Source: Oxalobacteraceae bacterium (GTDB taxonomy: Bacteria > Pseudomonadota > Gammaproteobacteria > Burkholderiales > Burkholderiaceae_D). Taken from it: DNA of 14,079 bases. Under the pieces are notes generated by a model. The model did not search any database and was not told the origin of the DNA. It saw nothing but the letters and a program-made list of their open reading frames with translations. The stretch spans positions 1-14,079 of the forward strand of contig JAIXQV010000118.1 of NCBI GenBank assembly GCA_027485535.1, in the 5' to 3' direction. The position numbers were made by a program, and so were the translations under genes. Shown in pieces: positions 1 through 7,243 of this stretch. The stretch's first letter is position 1, and the number at the start of each line of letters is the position of its first letter.

Positions 1-188
1 ATCCCGACGAACAAGCAAGCTACGGCACCTACAACGTGCTTTGGCAAATTGATCAGGCGCGTCAACTGAAGATGCCCTACCTCTACCTTGGCTATTGGAT
101 CGCGGACAGCGACAAGATGCGATACAAGGTGAATTTCCGGCCGATCGAGGCACTGCGCCGCGGCAATTGGGAGTCACTCGAGGCCTGA
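1..188 (+). CDS. bpt: Aminoacyl-tRNA--protein transferase (Bpt/Ate), C-terminal end only
   Basis: This is the 3' end of a gene that begins outside the window; the reading frame starts at base 3 and ends with TGA at 186-188, giving about 61 residues. The piece contains SYGTYNVLWQI, then YLYLGYWI, then MRYKVNFRPIE and a final NW. This is the characteristic C-terminal block of the GNAT-fold arginyl/leucyl-tRNA-protein transferases. These enzymes add an amino acid from charged tRNA to the N-terminus of target proteins, marking them for degradation by the N-end rule pathway in the cytoplasm. The bacterial Bpt form usually adds leucine to N-terminal Asp/Glu. The gene lies 49 bases before pyrD on the same strand, an arrangement I recall as common in betaproteobacteria. 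I cannot judge whether the N-terminal half is intact. Confidence 0.85.
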   Translation, partial: PDEQASYGTYNVLWQIDQARQLKMPYLYLGYWIADSDKMRYKVNFRPIEALRRGNWESLEA

Positions 189-237
189 TCAGAGCGCGCG
201 GTTACAATCCAGCAGTTCATTCCGCCAAGCTCATACT

Positions 238-1290
238 GTGTCTGCCTCCCCGCTCTACGCCCTCGCTCGCCCGCTGCTGTTCTCGCTTGATCCCGAGTCA
301 GCACACGACGTCACCTTATCCACGCTAAGCGCTTGTGCAAGGCTTGGACTCACGCAGTGGCTGCCAAAACCTGCACCTGATCCGCGTACCGTGATGGGTA
401 TACGCTTTCCGAATCCCGTCGGTCTCGCGGCCGGCCTGGATAAAGACGGCGCCTGTATTGATGGCTTGGCCGCGCTGGGCTTCGGCTTCATTGAAATCGG
501 TACTGTCACGCCACGTGCGCAACCCGGAAATGCTAAACCACGCATGTTTCGTCTACCGCAGGCGAACGCGCTGATTAATCGCATGGGTTTCAACAACGGC
601 GGTGTCGATGCCTTTGTACGCAATGTGCAAGCGTCACGTTTTTATCAGGACAAGCAAGGTGTTCTGGGTTTGAATATCGGGAAAAATGCGGACACGCCAA
701 TTGAACGCGCGACCGACGACTACCTGACTTGCCTGGAAAAAGTCTATCCCTTTGCCGACTATGTCACCGTCAACATCTCATCGCCCAACACGAAGAATCT
801 GCGTCAATTGCAGCAAGCTTCAGAGCTTGGCGCGCTACTGTCTGCACTGAAACAGACACAGAACTCATTGGCCGACCGTCATGGGCGCTACGTACCGATC
901 GCGCTGAAAATTGCACCCGACCTAGACGCTGAGCAGATCACATCAATTGCTGATTCACTACTGCAGCATCAGATCGATGCAGTGATTGCGACCAACACCA
1001 CCATTACACGCGACGCTGTGCAAGGTTTCGCGCATGCGGATGAAGCCGGCGGCCTGTCAGGAGCGCCGGTGCTCCCGCTGTCGAATCACGTGATTAGCGC
1101 ATTGCGCGCAGAACTGGGCGATTCAATACCGATCATTGGCGTGGGCGGCATTCTGAGTGGCGCCGACGCCCAGGCGAAAATGCTCGCTGGCGCCAGTCTG
1201 GTACAGGTCTACACTGGACTCATCTACCGGGGACCGGCGCTAGTCAGCGAGTGCGCGCAGGCATTGGCCTCGGTCAAAACAAAACAATAA
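238..1290 (+). CDS. pyrD: Dihydroorotate dehydrogenase, quinone-dependent (class 2)
   Basis: This 350-residue protein oxidises dihydroorotate to orotate in pyrimidine synthesis and passes the electrons through FMN to the membrane quinone pool. The N-terminal 40 residues (LYALARPLLFSLDPESAH) form the amphipathic helix region that docks class 2 enzymes on the membrane. Class 2 signatures follow: GLAAGLDKDG (62-71), FIEIGTVTP (84-92), INRMGFNNGG (113-122), and NISSPNT (179-185), which carries the catalytic serine. Later come KIAPDLD (224-230), TNTTI (252-256), the FMN-phosphate loop GVGGI (301-305) and YTGLIYRGP (325-333). The length is normal for the family. The start is GTG; the next in-frame ATG is residue 53, well inside the conserved fold. 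No clear Shine-Dalgarno sequence precedes the GTG, so translation may be partly coupled to bpt. Confidence 0.96.
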   Translation: MSASPLYALARPLLFSLDPESAHDVTLSTLSACARLGLTQWLPKPAPDPRTVMGIRFPNPVGLAAGLDKDGACIDGLAALGFGFIEIGTVTPRAQPGNAKPRMFRLPQANALINRMGFNNGGVDAFVRNVQASRFYQDKQGVLGLNIGKNADTPIERATDDYLTCLEKVYPFADYVTVNISSPNTKNLRQLQQASELGALLSALKQTQNSLADRHGRYVPIALKIAPDLDAEQITSIADSLLQHQIDAVIATNTTITRDAVQGFAHADEAGGLSGAPVLPLSNHVISALRAELGDSIPIIGVGGILSGADAQAKMLAGASLVQVYTGLIYRGPALVSECAQALASVKTKQ

Positions 1291-1312
1291 GTTGGTAATC
1301 ACGGAGACAAGC

Positions 1313-2356
1313 ATGGACAAGACCACCCTCGGCTCGAGCGATTTGCATGTATCGAAAATCTGCTTAGGCACCATGACCTTTGGCGAGCAAAATACCGAGG
1401 CCGAAGCGCATCAGCAACTCGACTATTCGCTGGAGCTCGGCATCAACTTCATTGACACTGCAGAGATGTATCCGGTGATGCCACGCGCCGAGACCCAAGG
1501 CACTACCGAGCGCTTTATTGGTAGCTGGCTGAAGCAGGCGGGGAATCGTCAGAAGGTCGTGCTGGCGACCAAGATCGCAGGACCGTCGACCATGGCGAGC
1601 TGGATACGCAATGGCCAGAATAATTTTGACAGAAAAAATATTCGCGCTGCGGTGGAAGACAGCCTGCATAGACTGCAAACCGATTATATCGATCTTTACC
1701 AATTACATTGGCCCAGCCGCAATGCACCGATTTTTGGTCAGCTGTTTTTTGATCCTCAACGAGAGAGGCCACACATCCCAATCGAGGAAACACTGACTGC
1801 ACTGAAAGAGATGATCGACGAAGGCAAGATTCGCTATATCGGTGTATCGAATGAAAGTGCCTGGGGCGTTTCAAAATTCTGCAGCGTATCGCAACACGCA
1901 GGTCTACCGCGCATCGTCTCGATTCAGAATGCGTATCACCTGGCGAATCGGCAGTTCGAAGGCGGTACGGATGAAGCCTGTTTCCGCGAGAATGTCGGCT
2001 TGCTTGCCTACAGCCCACTCGCCTTCGGGCAGCTAACAGGCAAATACATCAACGATCCGAAAGCGCATGGACGACTGACGATTTTTCCACCGAACTGGAG
2101 CCCACGCTACACACGACCGCGCGTGATCGAAGCGACCCGCCGTTACATGAAAATCGCTGCCGATAATGGCATGAGCGTGACACAACTCGCACTGGCCTGG
2201 TGCTACAGCCGCTCGTTCGTTGCCTCCACCATCATTGGTGCAACAACAGTGCAGCAATTGAAAGAGAACATCGATGCGTATGCGGTGAAGTTATCGGACG
2301 AGGTGGTCCGCGCCGTCAATGAGGTTCATCTGGAGTTCACCAATCCGGGGATGTAA
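1313..2356 (+). CDS. tas: Tas-type NADP(H)-dependent aldo/keto reductase
   Basis: A 347-residue TIM-barrel oxidoreductase that closely resembles E. coli Tas. The opening LGTMTFGEQNTEAEAH, the segment AEMYPVMPRAETQGTTE, DRKNIR and the GATTVQQLKENI block near the C-terminus are all Tas-like. The aldo/keto reductase tetrad is visible as Asp48, Tyr53, Lys87 and His132. The physiological substrate is not known for this subfamily; E. coli Tas was found as a suppressor of tyrosine auxotrophy. I chose ATG 1313 because GGAGA sits at 1303-1307 with five bases of spacing. A TTG at 1292, seven codons earlier, is possible but lacks a ribosome site and would start only two bases after pyrD stops. The short gap of 22 bases from pyrD suggests co-transcription. 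The gene converges on dgkA, with 26 bases between them and no obvious terminator. Confidence 0.9.
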   Translation: MDKTTLGSSDLHVSKICLGTMTFGEQNTEAEAHQQLDYSLELGINFIDTAEMYPVMPRAETQGTTERFIGSWLKQAGNRQKVVLATKIAGPSTMASWIRNGQNNFDRKNIRAAVEDSLHRLQTDYIDLYQLHWPSRNAPIFGQLFFDPQRERPHIPIEETLTALKEMIDEGKIRYIGVSNESAWGVSKFCSVSQHAGLPRIVSIQNAYHLANRQFEGGTDEACFRENVGLLAYSPLAFGQLTGKYINDPKAHGRLTIFPPNWSPRYTRPRVIEATRRYMKIAADNGMSVTQLALAWCYSRSFVASTIIGATTVQQLKENIDAYAVKLSDEVVRAVNEVHLEFTNPGM

Positions 2357-2382
2357 ACGCTGAAATCGTAGGCGTACTGGAT

Positions 2383-2781
2383 CTAGCTTGCGAACATGGG
2401 GTAAAGCACTACGCCCCACGTTCCCAAGGCCAGTACAAAGGACAGCATCACCGCTGCGCTACCAAGGTCTTTGGCGTTCTTCGATAGCGAATGTCGATCA
2501 AGCGACACTCGATCGACTACCGCTTCAATCGCGGAATTCAGTAACTCGACAATCAGCACCAGCACCAGCGAAGCGATCAGCGCGAGCTTCTCAAGACGAC
2601 TCACTGGCAAGAGCAAGGCCACAATGATGCCGGGCACGGCGATCATTAGCTCCTGTCGAAACGCATGCTCATGCCGCCACGCTGCGCGAAATCCATCCAG
2701 CGAGTAAAAGAAGGCAGCGAACACACGCCGCAGCCCGCTCTTGCTCTTGAATTGACTAACCGGTTGTTCGGTATCAGACAT
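2383..2781 (-). CDS. dgkA: Diacylglycerol kinase, integral membrane (DgkA)
   Basis: A small 132-residue membrane enzyme that phosphorylates diacylglycerol to phosphatidic acid, recycling the lipid left by membrane-derived glucan synthesis. After a soluble N-terminus of about 20 residues come three hydrophobic segments (about 46-60, 65-82 and 107-128). Signature residues match E. coli DgkA: FRQE (41-44), VELLNSAIEAVVDR (78-91) with Glu79, Asn82 and the catalytic Glu86, and the KDLGSAA block (104-110). The length is slightly above the usual 120-125 residues because of a longer N-terminus. The start lies three bases after the lutB stop on the same strand, so the gene is almost certainly read from the lutA promoter. 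I see no functional reason for this pairing. The Shine-Dalgarno is weak, consistent with translational coupling to lutB. Confidence 0.94.
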   Translation of the reverse strand: MSDTEQPVSQFKSKSGLRRVFAAFFYSLDGFRAAWRHEHAFRQELMIAVPGIIVALLLPVSRLEKLALIASLVLVLIVELLNSAIEAVVDRVSLDRHSLSKNAKDLGSAAVMLSFVLALGTWGVVLYPMFAS

Positions 2782-2784
2782 AAT

Positions 2785-4197
2785 TCAGGTGCGCTGATGA
2801 TCGCGATAAATTTCGCGGAAGGTTTTGCCGGACGGTGCTGGCATATCCCGCTGATCGGTCCAACCGGCGGCGCCTGGTAAAGCATGAATCAAGCGGTGCT
2901 CACCACCCAGCAGCTTGAGCGCACGCGCAGCCCACTTCGTTGCAAAACGATACAGCGTCGGCCGCTGTGCAAAGAATGCCCACACACCGAAAGCAAAGTA
3001 CTCAAACGTTGGTCTCAAGCCTTTTTTGAATTGCTTTTCACGCAGCTTGCGCAGCAAATCGGGTAAAGGAATTTTCACCGGGCACACCACATGGCACTCA
3101 CCGCAGAGCGTGGAGGCCTGCGGCAGATCCACCGCGTTCTCGATACCCACATAAGACGGCGTCAGTACACTCCCCATCGGCCCCGGATAGACCCAGCCAT
3201 AACTGTGACCGCCAATTTTTTGATAAACCGGGCAATGGTTCATGCAAGCACCACAGCGTATGCAACGCAGCATCTCTTCAAACTCGGTGCCGATCAATCC
3301 GGTTCGCCCAGCATCTACCAACACGAAGTACATATGCTCGGGACCATCCTGATCATCCTTACCGCGCGGGCCAGTGAGCAAGGAAAAATAATTCGAGATC
3401 GATTGCCCAGTCGCCGAGCGCGGCAGCAAGCGCATGACGGTGGCCAGATCATCCAGCGTCGGCAATACTTTCTCGATACCGGTCACCACTACATGCACCT
3501 TCTCAGGCTTGATGGTGCACATGCCCTCGTTACCCTCGTTCGTCACGACCGCTACTGAGCCGGATTCTGCGATTACAAAGTTACCACCGGTGACACCCAT
3601 ATCGGCCGACAGAAAATGAGGCCGCAAAACTTCGCGCGCTTCGCGCGTCATTTCCGGGATATCGGTGAGGCGTGGCTTGTGATGTACTTTCGCGAACAGA
3701 TCGGCGATCTCGTCTTTATCCTTGTGCACCACCGGCGCGATGATATGGGATGGCGCCTCGTTATCATTGATTTGCAGGATGTACTCACCCAAATCTGTTT
3801 CGATCGGAACAACGCCCACCGCCTCCAAGGCGCGGTTGAGTTGCATCTCCTCAGATACCATCGACTTTGACTTGATGACTTTCTTCACGTCGTGCTTCTG
3901 CGCGATCTCTACCACCAAACGCGCCGCGTCCGCAGCAGTTTCGGCATAGAGCACCTTAGCACCGCGTCGATTGGCCTCGCGCTCGAAAGTCTCGAGCCAC
4001 ACATCGAGATTAGTGATGGCACGCATACGGCGCTCGACCGCAGCGTCTCGCGTCGCCTCAAAATCATCTAGCTCGGTGATGGCGGTGGCACGTGCCGTGA
4101 CGAACTTGGTCGATAGTTTTTTCAGGTTCTGCTGCAAGCGCTGATCAGCGAGCTTCTGACCTGCGCGCGCCTTGAAATGCATTGACTGAACTTGCAT
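2785..4197 (-). CDS. lutB: L-lactate utilization iron-sulfur protein LutB
   Basis: A 470-residue cytoplasmic subunit of the LutABC L-lactate oxidising complex, in which electrons from lactate oxidation to pyruvate move through iron-sulfur clusters. The N-terminal two thirds (about 60-300) is an LUD domain with KSKSMVSEEM (109-118), ITNLD (61-65), VTGGNFVIAESGSVAV (202-217) and GPRGKDD (276-282). A ferredoxin-like region follows: CIRCGACMNHCPVY with Cys312, 315, 318 and 322, then IGGHSYGWVYPGPMG, then CGECHVVCPVKIP with Cys365, 368 and 372. The C-terminal 90 residues form the LutB tail domain. The length is typical. Its ATG overlaps the lutA stop by one base (TGATG at 4195-4199), a classic coupling arrangement. 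dgkA starts three bases after its stop. No defect is visible. Confidence 0.95.
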   Translation of the reverse strand: MQVQSMHFKARAGQKLADQRLQQNLKKLSTKFVTARATAITELDDFEATRDAAVERRMRAITNLDVWLETFEREANRRGAKVLYAETAADAARLVVEIAQKHDVKKVIKSKSMVSEEMQLNRALEAVGVVPIETDLGEYILQINDNEAPSHIIAPVVHKDKDEIADLFAKVHHKPRLTDIPEMTREAREVLRPHFLSADMGVTGGNFVIAESGSVAVVTNEGNEGMCTIKPEKVHVVVTGIEKVLPTLDDLATVMRLLPRSATGQSISNYFSLLTGPRGKDDQDGPEHMYFVLVDAGRTGLIGTEFEEMLRCIRCGACMNHCPVYQKIGGHSYGWVYPGPMGSVLTPSYVGIENAVDLPQASTLCGECHVVCPVKIPLPDLLRKLREKQFKKGLRPTFEYFAFGVWAFFAQRPTLYRFATKWAARALKLLGGEHRLIHALPGAAGWTDQRDMPAPSGKTFREIYRDHQRT

Positions 4198-4934
4198 CAG
4201 ATATCCCCTGCCAGCAGTTGTGCCACGTGCAGCACGCGTGTTTTATTGTCGCCGGTCCGACGCAACCGTCCCTCAATATTCAGCATGCAACCTAAGTCGC
4301 CCAACACTACAGCATCAGCGCCGCTGGCATGAATATGTTCGCACTTCTCATCCACGATGGCCGTAGAGATATCACCGTATTTCACCGCAAATGCACCGCC
4401 AAAACCACAGCACTGTCGGGCATGTGACATCTCGGTCAAAGCAACACCTTCACGCTTGGCGATCAAATCGCGCGGCTGACGCTCCACACCAAGCTCGCGC
4501 AGTCCACTGCAAGAGTCATGGTAGGTCACGCTGCCACGAAACGCATTCGGTGCGGCAGTAGGTAGTTTTTCAATATGCGCGACATTGACCAAGAAATCCG
4601 TCAGCTCATACACGCGCTGCTGTACGCGCTGGTAGCGTTGCAGTAATGCAGGGTCGTCAGAAAGAATATCGTCGTAGTGGGTACGAATCGTCCCGCCACA
4701 CGAGCCGGAAGGGATCACGATGTAGTCAAATCCTTCGAACTCATCGAGAAACTTGGCGGCCAAGGCACGTGCGGCTGGCTTGTTGCCCGCGCTGTAAGCA
4801 GGTTGTCCGCAGCATGTTTGCGTGTCCGGCACCACCACCTCACAACCGGCGGCCTCCAGTAACTTGATCGCAGACAACCCGATCTCCGGGCGCATCACGT
4901 CGACCAAACAGGTCACCATCAATCCGATACGCAT
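4197..4934 (-). CDS. lutA: L-lactate utilization Fe-S oxidoreductase LutA
   Basis: A 245-residue protein with two CCG (cysteine-rich) domains, as in LutA/YkgE and the GlcF and HdrB families; it acts with LutB and LutC in L-lactate oxidation. Domain one has CLVDVMRPE (9-17), TCCGQPAY (40-47) and PSGSCGG (75-81). Domain two has HDSCSGLREL (139-148), QCCGFGGAF (174-182) and GDLGCMLNIEG (212-222). These cysteines are expected to hold an iron-sulfur cluster. The start ATG is supported by AGGA (4939-4942 read on the - strand) five bases upstream. It is the first gene of lutA-lutB-dgkA, and the IclR-family gene is divergent 182 bases away. The lutC partner is not here but at 10469-11128. Length and motifs are normal. 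Confidence 0.95.
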   Translation of the reverse strand: MRIGLMVTCLVDVMRPEIGLSAIKLLEAAGCEVVVPDTQTCCGQPAYSAGNKPAARALAAKFLDEFEGFDYIVIPSGSCGGTIRTHYDDILSDDPALLQRYQRVQQRVYELTDFLVNVAHIEKLPTAAPNAFRGSVTYHDSCSGLRELGVERQPRDLIAKREGVALTEMSHARQCCGFGGAFAVKYGDISTAIVDEKCEHIHASGADAVVLGDLGCMLNIEGRLRRTGDNKTRVLHVAQLLAGDI

Positions 4935-5060
4935 TTTTTCCTAGCGCGCTTGCATTTTTTGACAACGCGGATTATCCGATGCCTCGGTCGTCAATAGAAC
5001 AGCGCGGGGTGATGAAATAAATTCGTTCGGGTCCAAGGATTGATCGAACAGCGGACAAAC

Positions 5061-5090
5061 TTGAAATACCGTTTCACATTGTGATATAAG
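5061..5090 (+). promoter_or_regulatory. Candidate promoter of the IclR-family gene
   Basis: TTGAAA (5061-5066) and TATAAG (5085-5090) each match five of six consensus bases and are separated by 18 bases. Transcription would start near 5097, about 20 bases before the ATG at 5117. The leader lacks a clear Shine-Dalgarno sequence. The palindrome at 5074-5084 fills most of the spacer, which would suit autorepression. Confidence 0.5.
5074..5084. promoter_or_regulatory. Operator-like palindrome between divergent lutA and iclR-type genes
   Basis: TCACA and TGTGA form a perfect five-base inverted repeat around a single T. It lies inside the -35/-10 spacer of the candidate iclR-type promoter and overlaps the -10 of the candidate lutA promoter on the other strand. 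IclR-family proteins commonly bind short palindromes in such divergent regions and control both themselves and the neighbouring catabolic operon. The symmetric half-sites also resemble CRP-type half-sites (TGTGA/TCACA), but the usual six-base spacing is absent. The protein that binds is an inference from position. Confidence 0.4.
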
Positions 5091-5110
5091 GTAATTCGGC
5101 ATTACACCAA
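5083..5110 (-). promoter_or_regulatory. Candidate promoter for the lutA-lutB-dgkA operon
   Basis: Read on the - strand, TTGGTG (5105-5110) is followed after 16 bases by TATATC (5083-5088). Both boxes are moderate matches to the sigma-70 consensus. The start of transcription would be near 5076, leaving a leader of about 140 bases before lutA. The -10 box overlaps the TCACA-T-TGTGA palindrome, so a protein bound there would block it. This is motif reading only. Confidence 0.3.
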
Positions 5111-5116
5111 CCCACC

Positions 5117-5905
5117 ATGAAATCCGATCCAAGCCCCGGCAGTGACAAAACCTCGATCCAGGTCATCGAGCGCATGATCACGCTGCTCGACGTCCTAGCT
5201 GACCACTCCGATCCGGTCAGCCTGAAAGACCTGTCGAGCGCTACAGGTTTACACCCCTCCACGGCCCATCGCATCCTGAATGACATGGTCGCGAAGCGCT
5301 TCGTCGACCGGACCGAGCCTGGCAGCTACCGCCTCGGGATGCGATTGCTGGAACTGGGGAATATCGTCAAAAGTCGACTCAATGTCCGTGAAGCCGCTCT
5401 CCCTTGGATGCAGGCACTGCATCGCAAGACCCAGCAGACGGTTAACCTCTCGGTTCGACAGGGTGATGAGATTGTTTATATCGATCGCGCGTTCTCCGAG
5501 CGTTCTGGAATGCAGGTGGTGCGCGCCATCGGTGGCCGCGCCCCACTTCACCTGACCTCGACAGGCAAATTATTCTTGTCCGTGGACGACGCTAAGGCCG
5601 TGCGCGCCTACGCCACCCGTACCGGTCTTGCGGGGCATAACAAAAACTCGATTACCGATTTGGCGAAGCTGGAGCGCGAACTATCACTGGTGCGCGCGCG
5701 TGGCTATGCGCGTGACAATGAAGAACTTGAGCTCGGCGTGCGTTGTATGGCGGCGGGCATCCGCGATGATTCTGGGCGCTTGGTAGCTGGCTTATCGATC
5801 TCCGCTCCAGTCGACCGCCTGCAAGATGAGTGGCTGGATGATCTGATCGCCACCGCGAGCAGTATCTCGAATGTGCTCGGATATCAGGCAATCGAGAGCA
5901 CCTGA
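5117..5905 (+). CDS. IclR-family transcriptional regulator
   Basis: A 262-residue DNA-binding regulator. Residues 13-75 form the winged helix-turn-helix: SIQVIERMITLLDVLADH, LKDLSSATGL, then recognition helix HPSTAHRILNDMV (46-58) and the wing around GSYRLG (69-74). Residues 80-260 form the IclR effector domain, with RAPLHLTSTGKLFLS (141-155) and RARGYARDNEELELGVRCMA (193-212), the region that contains ligand-pocket residues in the family. The effector cannot be read from sequence. Because the gene is divergent from lutAB with a shared palindrome, lactate or a related hydroxy or oxo acid is a reasonable guess, but lut regulators elsewhere are often of the GntR or LysR type. ATG 5117 is the first possible start after an in-frame TAA at 5087. 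The gene ends before a strong terminator. Confidence 0.93.
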   Translation: MKSDPSPGSDKTSIQVIERMITLLDVLADHSDPVSLKDLSSATGLHPSTAHRILNDMVAKRFVDRTEPGSYRLGMRLLELGNIVKSRLNVREAALPWMQALHRKTQQTVNLSVRQGDEIVYIDRAFSERSGMQVVRAIGGRAPLHLTSTGKLFLSVDDAKAVRAYATRTGLAGHNKNSITDLAKLERELSLVRARGYARDNEELELGVRCMAAGIRDDSGRLVAGLSISAPVDRLQDEWLDDLIATASSISNVLGYQAIEST

Positions 5906-5924
5906 GCAGCGAAGAAGCGCCAAT

Positions 5925-5953
5925 AAAAAAGCGACCTATCGGGTCGCTTTTTT
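5925..5953. terminator. Strong hairpin terminator, probably bidirectional
   Basis: GCGACC (5931-5936) and GGTCGC (5942-5947) pair around the loop TATCG. The stem is flanked by A6 (5925-5930) and T6 (5948-5953), so the hairpin extends to 12 pairs and has a U-tract on either strand. It lies between the end of the iclR-type gene (5905) and the end of pbpG (5989), which converge, so it can serve both. Confidence 0.9.
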
Positions 5954-5988
5954 GTGGAAAGCTGTCAATTAGCAGCAATTAGCCAAAA

Positions 5989-7101
5989 TTAGCTGCGGTT
6001 TGAGCGACGTTCGGATACCACCGAAGCACCCCGAGATTCCAACCATTTACGAATACGGCTAGCATCTGCCAAGCGGGCCTGTTTGCTCTTGGAGTCGAGG
6101 AAGATCATCACGAACGGACGACCCGACACATGAACATGCATCACGAGGCAGCGACCCGCCTCGGAGATATACCCGGTCTTCTGCAGACCGATCTCCCAAT
6201 CAGAGCTCTCAATCAGACCATTGGAGTTGCGGTACTCCAGCGTCCGACCGCCCGGATCAACCGCATAACGGCTATCGGTCGAGTATTGACGAATCAATGG
6301 GTGCTGGTAAGCAGCCACCACAAGTTTTGCAAGATCACGCGCACTAGAGACGTTCGAGCTATTCAATCCGGTGGAATCACTGAACTGCGAACTATCCATG
6401 CCGAGCTCGCGCGCGCGGGTGTTCATCGCCACAACAAAGGCACGAATACCACCCGGATAATTACGACCCAGCGCAGCAGCGGCGCGGTTCTCCGAACTCA
6501 TCAAGGCAATATGCAGCATGTTGGCGCGAGAGAGTTGTGCGCCAACGCGTAGACGCGAGTGGGTAAATTTCTCGCGGTCGACATCCTCTTCGGTCACGGT
6601 CAGCAACTCATCGAGATCCTGTCCTGCTTCGACCACTACCAGACTTGTCATCAGCTTGGTGATTGAGGCGATCGGCAAAGGGATCTTCGCGTTTTTCTCA
6701 AACAGGACTTCGTTGGTGGTTTGGTCCATCACCAAGGCCACATTCGAGCTCAGCGCCAACGGGTCCGGGGTGAGGTTGAGCCCGGCAAGGTCGCCCGCAG
6801 TCAGTACCGGCGGCACGCCGGCCAATGCAGATGCAAACGCCACTTTTTGATAGGCACCACGACGCTTGGCACCGGACTTTTGAACGCCGCCGCCTTCGAG
6901 TGCCATTTGACGCCGACGGTGCTCACGCGCCTCTCGGGTTTCGCGCGGATCACGCTTGGCTTTCGCACCACGTGCCTGCACAACTTTCTTTTTCGCGTCG
7001 GCATTCTGGGTCCGGCTCGGGGATGAAGCCGCATGAGACACAGGCAGCGCGACCGCCGCAACCAGCGTCAACAGCAATACCTTTAGCGAAAAAACACGCA
7101 T
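5989..7101 (-). CDS. pbpG: D-alanyl-D-alanine endopeptidase (penicillin-binding protein 7 type)
   Basis: A 370-residue exported serine peptidase of the S11 family that cleaves D-Ala cross-links in peptidoglycan. Residues 1-25 are a signal peptide (charged start, leucine/valine/alanine core, cleavage likely after SHA). Residues about 30-88 form a lysine/arginine-rich, low-complexity linker. The catalytic domain follows: S-x-x-K as SITK with Ser146 and Lys149, S-x-N as SEN at 203-205, and KTG at 308-310, with AVDPGG and EYRNSNGL between. The catalytic motifs are complete. The length is greater than E. coli PbpG (about 310 residues) mainly because of the basic linker. The start is preceded by GGGGTT, a modest ribosome site, and a candidate promoter lies at 7136-7163. 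Endopeptidase rather than carboxypeptidase is inferred from overall similarity. Confidence 0.93.
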   Translation of the reverse strand: MRVFSLKVLLLTLVAAVALPVSHAASSPSRTQNADAKKKVVQARGAKAKRDPRETREAREHRRRQMALEGGGVQKSGAKRRGAYQKVAFASALAGVPPVLTAGDLAGLNLTPDPLALSSNVALVMDQTTNEVLFEKNAKIPLPIASITKLMTSLVVVEAGQDLDELLTVTEEDVDREKFTHSRLRVGAQLSRANMLHIALMSSENRAAAALGRNYPGGIRAFVVAMNTRARELGMDSSQFSDSTGLNSSNVSSARDLAKLVVAAYQHPLIRQYSTDSRYAVDPGGRTLEYRNSNGLIESSDWEIGLQKTGYISEAGRCLVMHVHVSGRPFVMIFLDSKSKQARLADASRIRKWLESRGASVVSERRSNRS

Positions 7102-7135
7102 TTCTAACCCCGATGTGGTGCGAAAAGAGGCTTGC

Positions 7136-7163
7136 AGTTTAGCAAATTCGTAAAAATAGGCAA
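7136..7163 (-). promoter_or_regulatory. Candidate extended -10 promoter for pbpG
   Basis: On the - strand, TTGCCT (7158-7163) is followed after 16 bases by TAAACT (7136-7141). The -10 is preceded by TGC, an extended -10 element. Transcription would begin near 7130, about 30 bases before the pbpG ATG. A perfect ten-base palindrome, GCTTATAAGC (7175-7184), lies just upstream and could bind a regulator. Confidence 0.4.
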
Positions 7164-7174
7164 GTAAATGAGGG

Positions 7175-7184
7175 GCTTATAAGC
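7175..7184. repeat. Ten-base perfect palindrome upstream of pbpG
   Basis: GCTTATAAGC reads the same on both strands and is centred about 12 bases upstream of the candidate pbpG -35 box. It sits in an A/T-rich stretch that also contains two copies of TTATTACG (7200-7207 and 7210-7217), offset by ten bases. Palindromes of this size occur by chance, so a role is uncertain. Confidence 0.3.
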
Positions 7185-7243
7185 GCTAATTAAACGGCTT
7201 TATTACGCCTTATTACGGGCAACGAATCTTTCCCGGGAAGTCA

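Noticed and set aside
1515..2018. Long open frame on the opposite strand of the aldo/keto reductase
   Set aside because: It lies wholly inside a clear real gene on the + strand, shows no recognisable domain and follows from the codon bias of the real gene.
3091..3558. Long open frame on the + strand inside lutB
   Set aside because: It is an antisense shadow of lutB; no domain, ribosome site or low-bias sequence supports it.
4959..4987. TTGACA on the + strand in the lutA upstream region as a promoter
   Set aside because: No -10 box lies 15-19 bases after it, and it would be read away from lutA into the iclR-type gene at too great a distance compared with the better pair at 5061-5090.
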